The notes below the pieces were generated by a model. That model had not been told where the DNA came from. It was given only the letters and a program-made list of their open reading frames with translations, and searched no databases. A DNA stretch of 64,000 nucleotides from Siphonodentalium dalli (taxonomy: Eukaryota; Mollusca; Scaphopoda; Gadilida; Siphonodentaliidae). The translations under genes were made by a program, and so were the position numbers. Below, piece by piece: positions 22,673 to 34,707 of this stretch; position 1 is the stretch's first letter; every line of letters starts with the position of its first letter. The DNA is taken from assembly GCA_032622095.1 (NCBI GenBank), contig CP136066.1, positions 184,422,716 through 184,486,715 on the forward strand. Reading direction: 5' to 3'.

Positions 22673-25600
22673 ATACAGTAATCCATCTTAAAGAGAGAGA
22701 AACAGCTGCCAAAATAATGGTGGAAAAACAGGAAGGTGAACTGAGAGACTTATCCGAGAGGTCAACCAATGCTGAAACCGAGCTGACGGAAGTCACAAAG
22801 AAATGTACAGATCTCCAGAAAGATTCACAGCGAACTCAAGACATTATAGAGAAAATGAAAGAAGAGAAAGAAAAGGCAGCGACGAAAACAGAAGACTTGG
22901 AGAAGAAGTTAGATGGTCTCAGTATTCAGAGTGCGTCGGAGATTGAAGATCTGAAATCAAACTGTCAACAGCTAGAGTCAAAATATCAACAATCCGAGGC
23001 GATGCTAGAGAAGAAGAGAGATGAACTGGAGAAACTACAGTCAGCTAAGTTAGAGAAGGACCAAGAGTTGTTGTCCTTGGCTGATAAATTTACAAAGACA
23101 GAGAAGGAATTGAATGAGGCCACGAAATCGTTGGATGCGTTACAGGATGGTTCATTCGAGGCTCAGTCAAAATTGTTTGAGAAGACACAGGAGATTGAGG
23201 GACTGCGACAACAAATGCAGGAATACGAGAAGGAGATAGACGAGGTGGTGGAGAAGTATCTAGGTCAAATTGGAGAGAAAGATCAACTAGTGGAAGAGTT
23301 AAGAATGAAGATAGAGCAATCTGGTTCATGTATCGAGCAGAAAAATGCTGAAGTCAATAACTTGATGTCGGATACAAAGAAGAAGGAAGCTGATAACTTG
23401 GCATTATCAGAGAAATGTAGAGCTGTTGAGACTGAATTATCCGAATTAAAGTCAAGTTTGGATTTATTAAAAGAGCAGTCACGGTCATCTGAGAATAATG
23501 TCTCGAAAAAGAACGAAGAAATTTCTAAGTTGGAAAATGAGCTCTCCCAATTGCAGAAAGAAATTGAGGATGTTAATGAGAAATATTCCAGTCAATTGAG
23601 GGAGAGAGAAGAATTACTAGAAGAGATGAAGATCAAAGTAGAGCAATCAAGCTCATCTGTTTCTCAAAAGAACGCTGAGCTGGATAACTTGATGTTGGAA
23701 GTGAAGACGAAGGAGTCTGAGCACGTTGTACTATCAGAAAAATGTTCTGTAATGGAAACCGAAAATTCTGCTCTTCAGTCAAGTGTAGTCTTGTTGAAGG
23801 AACAATCATCATCATCGGAAAACATTGCCTCACAGAAGAACACAGAGATTTCCAAACTAGAGAAAGAGCTATCTACTCTGCAGAAAGATTTGGATGAAGT
23901 TAATCATAAATATTCTGGGGAGCTGATAGAGAAAGAAGAAATTCTTGTAGAAATGAAGGCTAAAGTCGAACAATCAAATTGTTCTGTCAATCAAAAAAGC
24001 GCTGAGCTGGAAAGTGTACAAGCTGATGCAAAAAAGAAGGAAGAAGAGAATATAGTGTTATCAGAAAGGTGTTCGGGTCTGGATCTAGAGTTAACTGAAG
24101 TTAAATCTGGTCTAGATTTGCTGAAGGAACAATCCCTATCATCGGAGGTGAATGTGTCAAAGAAAAATGTGGAGATAACAAAACTGGAAGAAGAAGTAAC
24201 GCAGCTGGAGAAACAAATAGATGAAATAAATGAAAGGTTTTCAAGTCAGATTAAAGAAAAGGAAGAATTAGTGGAAGAAATGAAAGCGAAAACAGAGCAG
24301 TCCAGTACAACGGTTAATCAGAAAAATGAGGAAATTGAGAATTTGGTGAGAGATATTAAGAAGAAAGAAGAAGAAAATGTCGCTCTCTCTGAAAGATGTT
24401 CATTGATGGAGACTGAGTTGTGTGATGTGAAATCTGATGTGGGCATGTTCAGAGAACAGTCGCTGTCCTCCGAGGAGAACATTGGCAAGAAGAATGAGGC
24501 GATATCTAAGCTAGAGAATGAGATTTCCCAGCTCCAAAAAGAACTCGATGAGGTCAGCAAAAAGTTTTCTGATGAACTCAGAGAAAAAGAAGAGTTATTG
24601 GAGGAAATGAAAGTTAAAGTTGAACAGTCAAGTTCTTCCACGAACCAAAAAAGTGCCGAGCTTGCTGAAGCGATGTTGGAGGTTCAGAAGAAAGAGAAAG
24701 ACAATGTGTTACTCTCGGAGAAGTGTTCAGAGTTTGAAACGGAGTTATCCGAGGTCAAGGTCAATCTGGACTTGTTGAAAGAGCAGTCATCAACATCACA
24801 GGAAAACATCTCAAGAAAAAATGAAGAGTTTGTTAAATTAGAGAAGGAAGTATCTCGTCTTGAGAAAGAAATTGATGAAATAAATAAGAAATATTCAGAT
24901 CAGATAACGAAGAGTGAAGAGATGATAGAAGAAATGAAATCTAAAGTTGAGCAGTCGGGTGTGTCTGCTGCTCAGAGAAAGGAGGAACTTGAAGCCGTAA
25001 TGTCAGAGGTCAAGGTAAAGGAAGCGGATAATATTTCTCTGTCTGAGAAATGCTCATTGCTGGAGACTCAGTTAACTGATGTTAAGGCGGAGTTGGGTTT
25101 GATAAAGGAGCATTCGCTATCATCAGAGGAGAGCATAGTCAAGAGGAGCGAAGAGATATCAAAACTAGAGAATGAACTTCTACAGGTTCAAAAGCAAGTT
25201 GATGAAGTCAGCGAGAAATATTCAAGCCAAATGAGAGACGATAAAGAACTGATTGAAGAGATGAAAACCAAAGTAGAACAGTCAAATTCTTCTATTACCC
25301 ATAGAAATGCAGAGCTGGAAAACCTCAATACAGATTTGAAGAAAAAGGCAGAAGAATGTTTGGCTTTGTCAGAGAAATGTACAGCATTGGACGTGGAACT
25401 GACGGAGGTGAAATCAAATGTAGATGTGTTGCATCAGCAGTCTGAATCGTCATCAGAGGGAATGGTGAAGAAAAATGAAGAAATTTTGAAACTTGGAAAC
25501 GAAATAGGTCAGCTCCAGAAAGAATTGGATGGTATGAAAGAGTCATATTCTGGTAAAATTCGAGAAAAAGAAGAGTTTCTGGAGGAAATGAAAGCCAAAG

Positions 25601-28600
25601 TTGAACAGTCAAGTTCTTCTGTCATTCAGAAAAATGAAGAATTAGAGAACTTGGTATCAGAAATAAAGAAGAAGGAAAGTGATAATTTGGCTTTGGCAGA
25701 GAAATGTTCTGAATTGGAAACTGATCTTGGAGAATTGACGTCAAGACTTGATCTACTGAAAGAACAGTCAGTAGCATCCGAGGGAAGTGCGACGAAGAAA
25801 AATGAAGAAATGGCGAAGTTCATTCATCAGCTAACTCATCTGCAGAGGGAATTTGATGAGAGCAACATGAAGCATCAGGAAACGATTAAATCACTGGATG
25901 AAGATGGTAATGAAAAATCATCACAGCTCGAACAGTTAAAATCAGCTTTGGATGTGAAATGTGATGAAATAAATACTGTTATTGCTGAAAAGAAGAAACT
26001 AGAGGAACAGTTAGCTACTGTCGGTGTTAAACTCGTGGAGGTGGAGAAAGAAGTCGACTCGCAGAACGAACAGTTTGACTTAATTCAGGAACAGAAGGTT
26101 GATTCCCAGAGTATTATTCAGCAACAAACTGAGAGGATCGAGTCGATTAGTGCTCAGAAATTAGTACTTGAGTCCAAAATTGATGAAATTCAACAAGTTC
26201 ACGATGAAAAGGTCGAGTCTCTAGAGGTCAAGATCACTGACTTAACAGCTGCTGTTGATCAATCATCTGCCGCACTCAATGTGAAGGATTCGGAATGCAA
26301 AGCTTTTCAGGACAAATGCGACTCATTGGTGTCCAATTTAAATCTGGCGGAAACAGCAGCTTCTGATCAAGTCAAGAATGAGATAGAAGAATTACAGGAA
26401 AATAACAATAATCTGCAAGCACTGTGTTCAGAATTGAAGAGTGAATTGAGCCATGAAAGAGATTCCATAGATTCATTGAAGAAGGGTACCAGTGATGAAA
26501 TCAGTGCTCTCAAGAACGTCTACAACGAACAGGAAGTGTCAGACAGGCATCTAAAGGAGACAATTTCCAGTTTGGAAGCGGATGTTAGTCGTTTACAGGC
26601 TGAGTATGATAGTTGTAAGACAAAGATGGATAGCTTAGAGGTACAGCATCGAGACTTAGTGGACACACACTTTAGGCTGACTCAGGACTATGAGGCTAAA
26701 TGTGCCGAGGCTGAAGACCGTTCACGTGCCGTCGATGAACTGAATGCACGTCATGATCGTCAGTGTGAGACTCTGAAAGTGAGAGATGATGATTCTAATG
26801 ACGTGAAGAAATGTTTGAGTGACATTGAAGAAACAAAGAGATCTTTAGAGATTAAGCTTGATGAGAAGATGATGGCCCTTGATTGTTTGCAGTCCGATTT
26901 TGATGACCTTCTGAGTAGTTACGACGAGTTGAAAACGACTCGTGATGATATTAACAAACATGTTGATGATATGAAAACAGATGAGACCGAACTGAAATCG
27001 AAAGTTCAACAGTTACAGGATGAAAATGACGTTATCACACGACATGCTGAAGTAGATATTGAACAACATCAAGAGGAGGCAAGAAAGTTGAAGCAACAAT
27101 ATGACGATGTGAGGGAACAGCTAAGCAGCTTGGAGCGGCAGTTGAGTGTGACAAAGTTATCAGGTGGTGAATTGACAGCGAGGATAGAGGAATTGGAGAC
27201 AAGACTGGATGCGAAGTGTGACGAGTGTCAACAATTTGTCAGTAAATGCGAGAAACTAGAGGACAAAAATGGAAGTCTGTTGGATAAGATATCAAACTTG
27301 GAGTCGGATACCTCAATGGAGGACGCAGCTAGAAAGTACCGATTGGAGGCGGAAGAGATGAAAGGTCATCGGGAGGTCACAGAAGAGAAATGTACTCAAC
27401 TTGAGGGTGAAGTAACATGTCTTAGAGAAGAGAATGGCCGGCTAAAAGACATGAGCCATGATGTCGAAAACGAATCAAAAAGAGAAACATCGACTATTAA
27501 TCTGGAACTTTCAAATGTGAAGAATGAAAAAGAACAGATTGAAGATACTTTGAAAACAGTTTCTGATGAAAAAGAAATACTAGATGCGAAAATTGAAGAG
27601 CTGAATAAGAAGATTGAGGATTTGAATTGTGAGCGGATGAAGCAGAACACTGACTTGATTGAGTTGAAGTCAGTCAGAGAATCTCTAGTTGAAAATGTTT
27701 CAGTTTTAGAAATGGACTTGGCTCAACTACGGGAGAAGTATGAAGAACTCATCCAATCTGGTGCAGATTCTGAAGGTCACTTCGAAAAGATGAAAATGAG
27801 AGAACAGGAACTACAACTGCAAGTTCAAAGGTCACAGGAGGAGAATGATAGAATGACTCAGCATATTGCAGATGAGGGAGAGGCTCATGATGCAGAATGT
27901 AGGAAAGCATCGGAAGAGTCTGATGCCTTGAAAGAAAGGCTGGGTGAATCAACCAATCAAATTAGTGCAATGAAGTTACCGGTTGCTGAATTAGCCAGTA
28001 AAGTTGAAGATCTGGAATCAAGTCTTGAAATCAAAGTTGAAGAATGTCAAGGGCTTATTGATGTCAATGAAAACATACAAGAAAAGATTGAGAATCTGGA
28101 GAATAGAATCGTGAAATTGACTTCAGACACGTCTGCAGAGGATATGGTCAGGATGCTTCAGAAAGATGCTGACGAGCTGAAAAGTCATCTGGACGCTGCA
28201 TCAGAGAAATGTACGCAGCTAGAACAGGAGGTTTCAGATCTGAGAGAGGAGAATAGTCAACTCAAAGATCGGAGTAATACAGTTGGAAATGCTTCCCGAC
28301 AAGAGGTAGCTACAGTCAATCAAGAAATCATAAATATGAAAGCTGAAAACGAACAACTCCAGGACAGTGTGAAGGCTGTGTCTGAAGAGAAGGAAACTCT
28401 GGTTGAAAAAGTTGATCAGTTGAATGCGAAAATTGAAGGGTTGAACAGAGATCTGTTGAAACAGAACAGTGATCTGATTGGATTGCAGTCAAATGAAGAT
28501 GCTGTCACTGAGAAAATTTCAGTTTTGGAGGAAGAGCTTGTTGAACAGAGAGAGAAGTTTGATGAGCTGAAATCACTGGTAGCGAATTCAGATGGTTTAC

Positions 28601-29107
28601 TGGAAAAACTGGAATCGAGAGAGCAAGAACTGCAGATACAAGTTCAAAGGTTACATGAAGAAAATGAGGGGCTTAGTCAGCAGATCAGGTCAGAAAGGGA
28701 AGCAACTCTGGAAGACGCCGGGAAGACATCAGAAGAAACTCGTACATTGAAAGATCAACTTAGCGAAGCATCGAACCAAATTTCTGCAATGAAGTTATCC
28801 GTTGCTGAAATGGTTAAGAAAATTGAAGATCTGGAGTCAAGTCTGGAGGTCAAAGTTCACGAATTCCAGAGTCTCAATGATGTAAACGATAAAATGCAGG
28901 AGAAGGTTGAAGATCTTGAAAATAGCATAACGAGTCTGGCTTCAGACACAGCTGCTGCTGATGCAGCTAGAAAACTGCAACAGGAAGTAGATGAGATTAA
29001 AGGTCAACGAGAGGTCATTCAAGAGAAATGCACTCATCTTGAAGGAGAGGTGTCGGCTCTCCGGGAAGAGAAGGCTGGTCTAATGGACAAACTGCATGGG
29101 GCTCAAG
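22673..29107 (+). CDS. CENPF: CENP-F-like gene, giant exon D with coiled-coil repeats
   Basis: The exon has 6,435 nt and about 2,145 residues, phase 1 at both ends. The acceptor is tctccattgtag|ATACAG, completing an Asp codon with the G of exon C. The donor is GCTCAAG|gtgata. From 23077 to 26019 there are nine direct repeats of exactly 109 residues, with core motifs LSEKC, LDLLKEQS, KKNEEISKLE, EELLEEMK and KVEQSSSS. The first and the last half of the ninth are diverged. From 27157 three 273-residue repeats follow, anchored by EKCTQLE or EKCTHLE at 27391, 28210 and 29029; the third continues across the intron into exon E. The open frame runs past the donor to a stop at 29148, but that tail is transposon sequence. 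A very long coiled-coil exon is also typical of vertebrate CENP-F. Confidence 0.93.
23077..26019 (+). repeat. Nine coding repeats of exactly 109 codons
   Basis: Anchoring on the first Leu of L-(S/A)-(E/D)-K gives starts at 23077, 23404 and so on to 25693. The spacing from 23404 to 25693 is 2,289 nt, exactly seven units of 327 nt. Copies 2-8 are close in sequence; the first and the end of the ninth are diverged. 109 equals fourteen heptads plus one hendecad, which would keep a continuous coiled coil with one stutter per repeat (inference). Confidence 0.88.
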
Positions 29108-29897
29108 GTGATATTCAAATTCAAATTCAAATTATTTATTGGATATGACCATATTCTAGCATAATCCAAGGATAAAAATACATAAATAAATACCATCTTG
29201 CAAATAATCATTAATAATTTAAGGCATTGATTGATTTTAAATATTCCAACATTTAGTCGCTGCCTATAGACTACAGTAAATTAATATATATATAGTTTTA
29301 ATGTGTTGGTTAACTCACCCTATACCAACCTCTTGTTAATATTTACTCGTAATACGAGCTATAGCTCTATTCGTTAAATTAGTATAGATTAATTCGAGGG
29401 TATGTTTGAGTTACGTATATCTAGGGCGTCTTTGATGAAATTACATATTTGCTTTGTTGCAGAGAAGGTTTTTGGGTTCAGCAGTATCTTGGGGTTGTTA
29501 ATATTTTCTCCCAGTTGAAATATGTCATATTTTCTTCTCAAGTCTTTATACATAGGGCAATAGTATAAAAAGTGTATTTCGTCTTCAATTTGTTTGGCAC
29601 AATCTGTCAGAAATGTCTTTTTTTGGTCTAGTATATCTACCTGTTTCAATATGTAGGCCATGAGCGCTAATCCTCAATTTAGTCAATTCTTTTCGATTCA
29701 CCTTTGGGATGTTATATGTGAGATAGTCTTGGAGTTTGTTGATTCCATAAATTTTGCTGTAAAATTGTAGTTTACCTTCATTGAGATTTAGCATTCTTTT
29801 TAATCATTTTCATCTTTTATAATAATTTTCAACTTTTATAATAATTTTCAACTTTTATAATAATTTTCAACTTTTATAATAATTTTCAACTTTTAAG
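29108..29897 (-). mobile_element. Intron D: LINE 3' fragment that became an intron
   Basis: The insert (29115-29894) lies between two copies of AAGGTGATAT (29105-29114 and 29895-29904). On the minus strand two overlapping frames (29794-29585 and 29661-29389) read ELTKLRISAHGLHIETGRYT and IEDEIHFLYYCPMYKDLRRK. This is the post-reverse-transcriptase C-terminal region seen in many non-LTR retrotransposons (CR1/L2/jockey-like; exact clade unsure). A TTGAAT repeat tail lies at the 3' end of the element (29115-29130, complement). The element is 5'-truncated and frameshifted. The donor and acceptor both come from the duplicated target. Confidence 0.85.
29811..29897. repeat. Tandem 19-bp repeat at the 5' edge of the LINE fragment, serving as acceptor tract
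   Basis: About five copies of CTTTTATAATAATTTTCAA run up to ACTTTTAAG|GTGATATG. They supply the T-rich stretch in front of the exon E acceptor. Confidence 0.75.
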
Positions 29898-30601
29898 GTG
29901 ATATGAGTAGACAGATGATGGACTTGAATCAGGAAGTCTCGAGTGTTAAGAGCGAAAATATTCAACTCGAAGAAAAGCTGCATCTTATGACGACTGAGAA
30001 AGATGCATTGATTGAGAAAGTGGAAGAGTTGATCCAGAGAATTGAGGGAATGAGCGAGGAGAGGTCTAAACAGAAGGATGATTTGGTTGAGTTAGTGTCC
30101 AGCAGAGATGATTTGGGAGAGCAAGTATCCATGCTGGAAGAGGAGGTGAGGCAGCAGAGAGAAAAGATCGCTGACCTCGAGGAAGAGATCGCATCAGGTC
30201 GGCAGACAATATCAGAGTTAACGAGAAACGTCGAGGATTATCAGGGGTCGTGTTCACAAATACAGAAGCAGATAGACGATAAGGATTTAGTGATACAGTC
30301 GACGCAGTGTTTCTCACAGGACATTCAATCGAAGTATGACGAGTTGAATGCAGCTTACGTGGGTAGTAAGGATAAGATATCAATGCTGGATAGAGACAAG
30401 TCACTATTGGCTGCTCAGCTCACTCGATTGGAGCACGATTTGGAGGCTGAGAAGCAACAGGGAGAGTGTCTGGTGGAAGATGGTAACTCAACGAAAGATG
30501 AGCTTGATGATTTAAGGAGTAAACTGATGCAGGCGGATGATCGTATCACGGGACTTGTGAGGTGTAAAGACGAAGCAGACACCCAGATTAACAGTCTTAA
30601 G
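29898..30601 (+). CDS. CENPF: CENP-F-like gene, exon E (coiled coil, end of third 273-aa repeat)
   Basis: The exon has 704 nt, entering in phase 1 and leaving in phase 0. The acceptor is acttttaag|GTGATATGAG and the donor is CTTAAG|gtaaga. The residues G-D-M-S-R-Q-M-M directly continue the 273-residue repeat begun in exon D. From LREE to the conserved V-K (or M-K) the three repeats are each 34 residues with no gap, so exon E was once fused to exon D (see intron D). The rest is coiled coil ending TQINSLK. Confidence 0.9.
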
Positions 30602-30895
30602 GTAAGAATGTACGATGTTGAAGATCCACTCTCAGATTTAACATCTCAGAATCTTATCTAACTGCACCCAAATTTTAGACACTCTGCAGAAAGATTTTGG
30701 TCAGACCCAATGTTTTTATTTCTAATTTGAATAATTCAACAAAGTAAAGCACAGGTCTGAACCAAACTTTTGTTTTTTAATATTACATTTCTCTTAAATC
30801 GGTTGGAAAAGAAACAATTTATAATGTTTTGTAACTTTATATTTAAGTGTTGTTTTAAACTCAGTGGTGGTGGAACATACATGTATTACACTGTA

Positions 30896-31290
30896 GTGGT
30901 GTCAAGATTAACCGGGACACCAGTGTACCGCAGTACGCAAGCTCACGATATGCACATCGGTCTGAACATGCAAATCACCAAATTCACCCTCTGGGAACCT
31001 CATTCTGCTGAGGTGTAAGCAGAATGAGGTCCTCAGAGGGTGAATTTGGTGATGCTAGCCCACTATGCGGGGTAGCATCACTAAATTCACCCTCTGGGGA
31101 CCTCATTCTGCAAATGACAGACACCCTATTTCAAGGCTTGTACAGAGTGGAGCAAAAGCAAGCACACAATTTTTAAAGAACATCACCACATATAGGTATC
31201 ATTGACTCAAGATATATCTAGATAAGTGTCGTATCGTGGCATGCGTATAACGATACGTATCATACTGCGACACAAACATATCTTGACACC
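30896..31290. mobile_element. TIR element (GTGGTGTCAAGAT) with nested family E MITE
   Basis: The left end is GTGGTGTCAAGATTAACCGG and the inverted right end is ATATCTTGACACCAC. Inside is a family E piece (30972-31140) with GAGGTCCTCAGAGGGTGAAT hairpins ending AAGGCTTG. The TIR is hAT-like but I could not fix a clean target duplication. Confidence 0.5.
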
Positions 31291-31884
31291 ACTCTTTCAC
31301 TGTACCTTCATATATCCCTATATACGTTAGGAAAATGCTTTTCCAATTTCCAGTCAACATACTTTTCTTTTAAAGCAAAATTTCTTCCTCTCCCATTTGA
31401 TGAACTGCCATGGGGGAAAGTATATTTACATACAACGGGTTTCGGCTATTCATTTTTGTTGAATTATCAAACTTGGTAGGAAAAGTGAAAATTCATATAC
31501 CAGTATGCCAACTTTGGATCTCTGTATCGCAGTCATGGTAGGTCATGTTTTAATGATCTTCAGTATGCTCATAATGCATCATGAAGGAAACAATATCCAT
31601 GTGTAACAGATTTTGTCCATTCATTATTTTCCGAAATTATGGTGTAAAATACGCCCATCCCTGAATCTGTCATCTTGAATAGATGTGATGAAATGAACTT
31701 TTATATAATAACAATGGGATAAAGGGGTATCAGCATGCTACATGTTTTGTTCATTCGTCACAGATCAGATTAAGTCATCTTTTGAATTAAGACACATGAG
31801 AAAATTTATAAACCTCGGCGAAAAGCCACCTTTGCGGAGGATACATTTTGTAAAACACTCATATCTTAATACTTCCATGACTGA

Positions 31885-32067
31885 AGCTTAGGGAGCCTCA
31901 CATATTAGAGAATGCATTGGCCTAACAATATTTACCTTGACCGTGTAAACCAGTGCATTCTCTTATATATGTGAGGCTCCTTATGGGAGACTCGCATATA
32001 TAAGAGAATGCACTGGCACAGGGCCTTTAATGCTGCACCAGCACAGCTCCTGTCATGAAAGGGTTAA
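31885..32067. mobile_element. piggyBac-like MITE family D, left end decayed
   Basis: Two hairpins of the CATTCTCTTATATATG type are present and the right end reads TGTCATGAAAGGGTTAA, as in 60963-61226. The left TIR is not recognisable. Confidence 0.6.
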
Positions 32068-32595
32068 CCCTTTGAATACTGAATAATTTCTGCCTGAGGC
32101 CGTTTGTTGATCGCGTTAGGCCAAAATTAAAACTTTGTGTTTGTTTCCCTTAAAAAAAAACTCAAAAATTTTATTGGCTTCACAGATAATTGTTTTTCAT
32201 TTTCAATCTGATTGATAAACATGTGAATAGAATAATTGCGTTGTCATTTTTTTTTTAACATGGCTTCAAAGATATAAGCTTCATGACTTTTTTTAATGAT
32301 ATTTAGATGAATAGATAAAATTTTAAATCTCAACAGTTTTTAAACTTATCCAGTCCAGTGATTACGTGTAATTGGAAAAAAATATATTACCTACCTAGAG
32401 CACCTACTGGTTCTCATTGTTGGAATTTTCGGTAGGGTCAGTGATTAATGTGGCATAAACTGTATACTTTACAAAACACTGGTAATCAAGTAACTACTCA
32501 TCAATCGTTCAGTATCATTTATCATATGGTTAATCACCTCCAGACCCCATAAAACCTTGGTTATATACCACAATAATTTGTCTTTTATATCTCAG

Positions 32596-33006
32596 GAGGA
32601 ACTGGTTGGCAAAAATTCAGAAATTGATGTCATAAGGAGCAAGCACGATGATGTATTACTAAATATAGATGACCTGAAAACTCAACTGGAGAAAGCAGAA
32701 AGATTGTCGGAGGCAGCTAAAGAAGATCACACGGAGCTGGAGAATCGATTAAGCCACCTGACGGAGTGTGTTTCTTCTTGTCAGTCAGAGAACGGTGACT
32801 TACTGTGTAAGCTCGGAGAATACGACATCAAATGTAGCGAGTATCAGATGAGCATCTCGGACATGGAGACGGAGATGGAGAGAAGGAATGAAGAAATAGA
32901 AGGGTTGAAAACTCGGCAGCTTGAAATGGACAATGTGAACACGGATTTAGAGAATAAGAATATGGAGTTACTGGAGGAGCTAGATGATCTCAGGATATCA
33001 CTGAAG
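32596..33006 (+). CDS. CENPF: CENP-F-like gene, exon F (coiled coil)
   Basis: The exon has 411 nt and 137 codons, phase 0-0. The acceptor is tttatatctcag|GAGGAA and the donor is CTGAAG|gtaacc. It starts E-E-L-V-G-K-N-S-E-I and contains heptads with a few Cys residues (ECVSSCQSENGDLLCKLGEYD). A palindromic MITE begins within ten bases of the donor. Confidence 0.88.
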
Positions 33007-33011
33007 GTAAC

Positions 33012-33098
33012 CAAGCCTGCATATAGTGTGTCTGTCATTTGCAGAATGACGTGGGCTAGCATCACCAAATTCCCCCTCTTGGGACCAAATTCTGCTTA
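33012..33098. mobile_element. Family E MITE, partial, at the donor of exon F
   Basis: CAAGCCTGCATATAGTGTGT starts six bases after the GT of the exon F donor. Only one hairpin arm pair remains. Confidence 0.6.
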
Positions 33099-33169
33099 TA
33101 CATCTTTAAAAACATGTGAGAACAAGGAATGTTTCTAACATATATTTCCTTATCTCACAGCTAAACATT

Positions 33170-33614
33170 CAAGCCTGCAAATAGTGTGTCTGCAATTTGC
33201 AGAATGAGGTTCCCTGAGGGCGAATCTAGTGATCCTATCCTGCAAGGTGGTCTAGCATCACCAAATTCACCCTCTGGGAACCTCATTCTGCTTAGGCCTC
33301 AACTTCTATGGGAGACCAAAGATCAGATTGAATTTCCCCAGTTGAAAGTTGGTGATGTTCACCCATTAGTCATATCGATTATGCATTTTATCTTCTGCAA
33401 ATTAGGGTATTTAAAAACTGAAGAGAAGGGGAAAAAGTAACTAAAAACAATGTTAATTTGAGACTTTAGATACTTCCCAGAAGATGAGGCCTAAGCAGAA
33501 TGAGGTCCCCAGGGGGTGAATTTGGTGATGCTAGCCCGCTGTGCAGGATAGCATAACTAAATTCAACCTCCGGGGACCTCATTCTGTAAATGACAGACAC
33601 TATTTGCAGGCTTG
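33170..33614. mobile_element. Family E MITE, long two-hairpin form
   Basis: It runs from CAAGCCTGCAAATAGTGTGT to ACACTATTTGCAGGCTTG, with hairpins GAGGTTCCCTGAGGGCGAA and GAGGTCCCCAGGGGGTGAAT and the AACTAAAAACAATG-type spacer. Confidence 0.7.
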
Positions 33615-33759
33615 AAGGTAACATATCTATCGGGTGAAATAAACATATCAAATTATATGTAACAGGTGAAATAATCCCCCTAAAACTAACAGAAGCAAGT
33701 GTCATATGTGATACCGACGATATTATTAGATAGGCAAATAATGAGTTGACATACCCCAA

Positions 33760-34015
33760 TGCGTTCCCATCGTCCTAACTACGCCCAATTGTTAATATTT
33801 ACTTCTCGATTCAGGATGCAACTATCGGAGATAAACTAACAAAAACTATTTGGACATCGAGAGTCACTGCATTTGATTAATATATAAGAATGACCGCGTG
33901 TGTTGTCAATTTGGATATAATATTTGTAAAAAATAACTTCTTTGAGCAAGATGATTCTCCATTTCTATTTGATCACCCTGCCAGAGTGTTTCACATCACT
34001 TTAAGTTTTCACTTG
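33760..34015. repeat. Dispersed ~250-400 bp repeat (CACCCTRCCRGAGTGTTTCAC end)
   Basis: Shared strings are TAATATTTACTTCTCGATTC, GCAACTATCGGAGATAAACT and GAGTGTTTCACATCACTTTA. Related copies are 57560-57940 (inverse), 59800-60175 and 62880-63245. In the first three cases a family E MITE lies within ~50 bp of the GTTTCACATCACTTTA end. Confidence 0.6.
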
Positions 34016-34055
34016 TTTTGAACTGCATAGCTATTTGCTCTCTTTCTTAGCAGCA

Positions 34056-34512
34056 CAGCCTGAGTTTATTGTGCCTGTCGTTTGCAGAATGAGGTCTCCA
34101 GAGGGTGAATTTAGTGACTCTACCCACACAGTGGGCTAGAATCACTAAATTCACCCTCTGGGGACCTCGTTCTGCATGGTCTCATCTGCTACGGGAGACA
34201 TAGAGACTCAAGATTTAAGTTCCCAGATGGTGAAGATGGTGATGTACACCCATTGGGAACCTCGATTATGCAATGTGACGTCTGCCAATTTGGTGATCTA
34301 GAGAAACTAAACTAAAAAAGAAATAGAACCCATGTGAAGAAGTTTCTGTAGAAATTTGATAATGAAACTTTCCAGAGAAGATGAGGCCTAAGCAGAATGA
34401 GGTACCCAGAGAGTGAATTTGGTGATGCTAGCCCACTTTGCGGGATAGCATCACTATATTCACCCTCTGGGACCTCATCCTGCAAATGACAGACACACTA
34501 AACTCAGGCTTG
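34056..34512. mobile_element. Family E MITE, long two-hairpin form
   Basis: It goes from CAGCCTGAGTTTATTGTG to ACACACTAAACTCAGGCTTG, with hairpins GAGGTCTCCAGAGGGTGAAT and GAGGTACCCAGAGAGTGAAT around a spacer almost identical to that of 2247-2697. Confidence 0.75.
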
Positions 34513-34629
34513 TTAGCAACACACTTCAAACACAAGCCTTGAAATACACATTTGAATCGTACACATTTGATCATTTTGACTCAAATTGTTTGAGTGATAG
34601 TAACAATTATATACATAAAACTCCTGTGG

Positions 34630-34707
34630 CTATGCGGGGTAGCGTCACTAAATTCACCCTCTGGGGACCTCATTCTGCAAATGACAGGCACACTATTTCA
34701 AGGCTTG
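34630..34707. mobile_element. Family E MITE, right-half fragment
   Basis: Only TATGCGGGGTAGCGTCACTA through CACTATTTCAAGGCTTG is present; the left half is missing. Confidence 0.6.

Larger units (their letters stand above)
27157..30403 (+). repeat. Three coding repeats of 273 codons, the third split by intron D
   Basis: Starts at 27157, 27976 and 28795 (819 nt apart) share LESSLE(I/V)KV, SDTSAEDAAR-like and EKCTQLEGEV blocks. The third unit crosses the intron into exon E without gap. 273 equals 39 heptads. The first two units have no intron at the position matching intron D. Confidence 0.85.

Noticed and set aside
24318-25823. Minus-strand frames opposite exon D (for example 24318-24641, 25325-25612)
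   Set aside because: Ser/Phe-rich shadows of the coiled-coil codons on the other strand.
29108-29148. Extending exon D to the stop at 29148
   Set aside because: The extra codons are (ATTCAA)n transposon tail. A donor at 29107/29108 restores the 273-residue repeat seamlessly in exon E.
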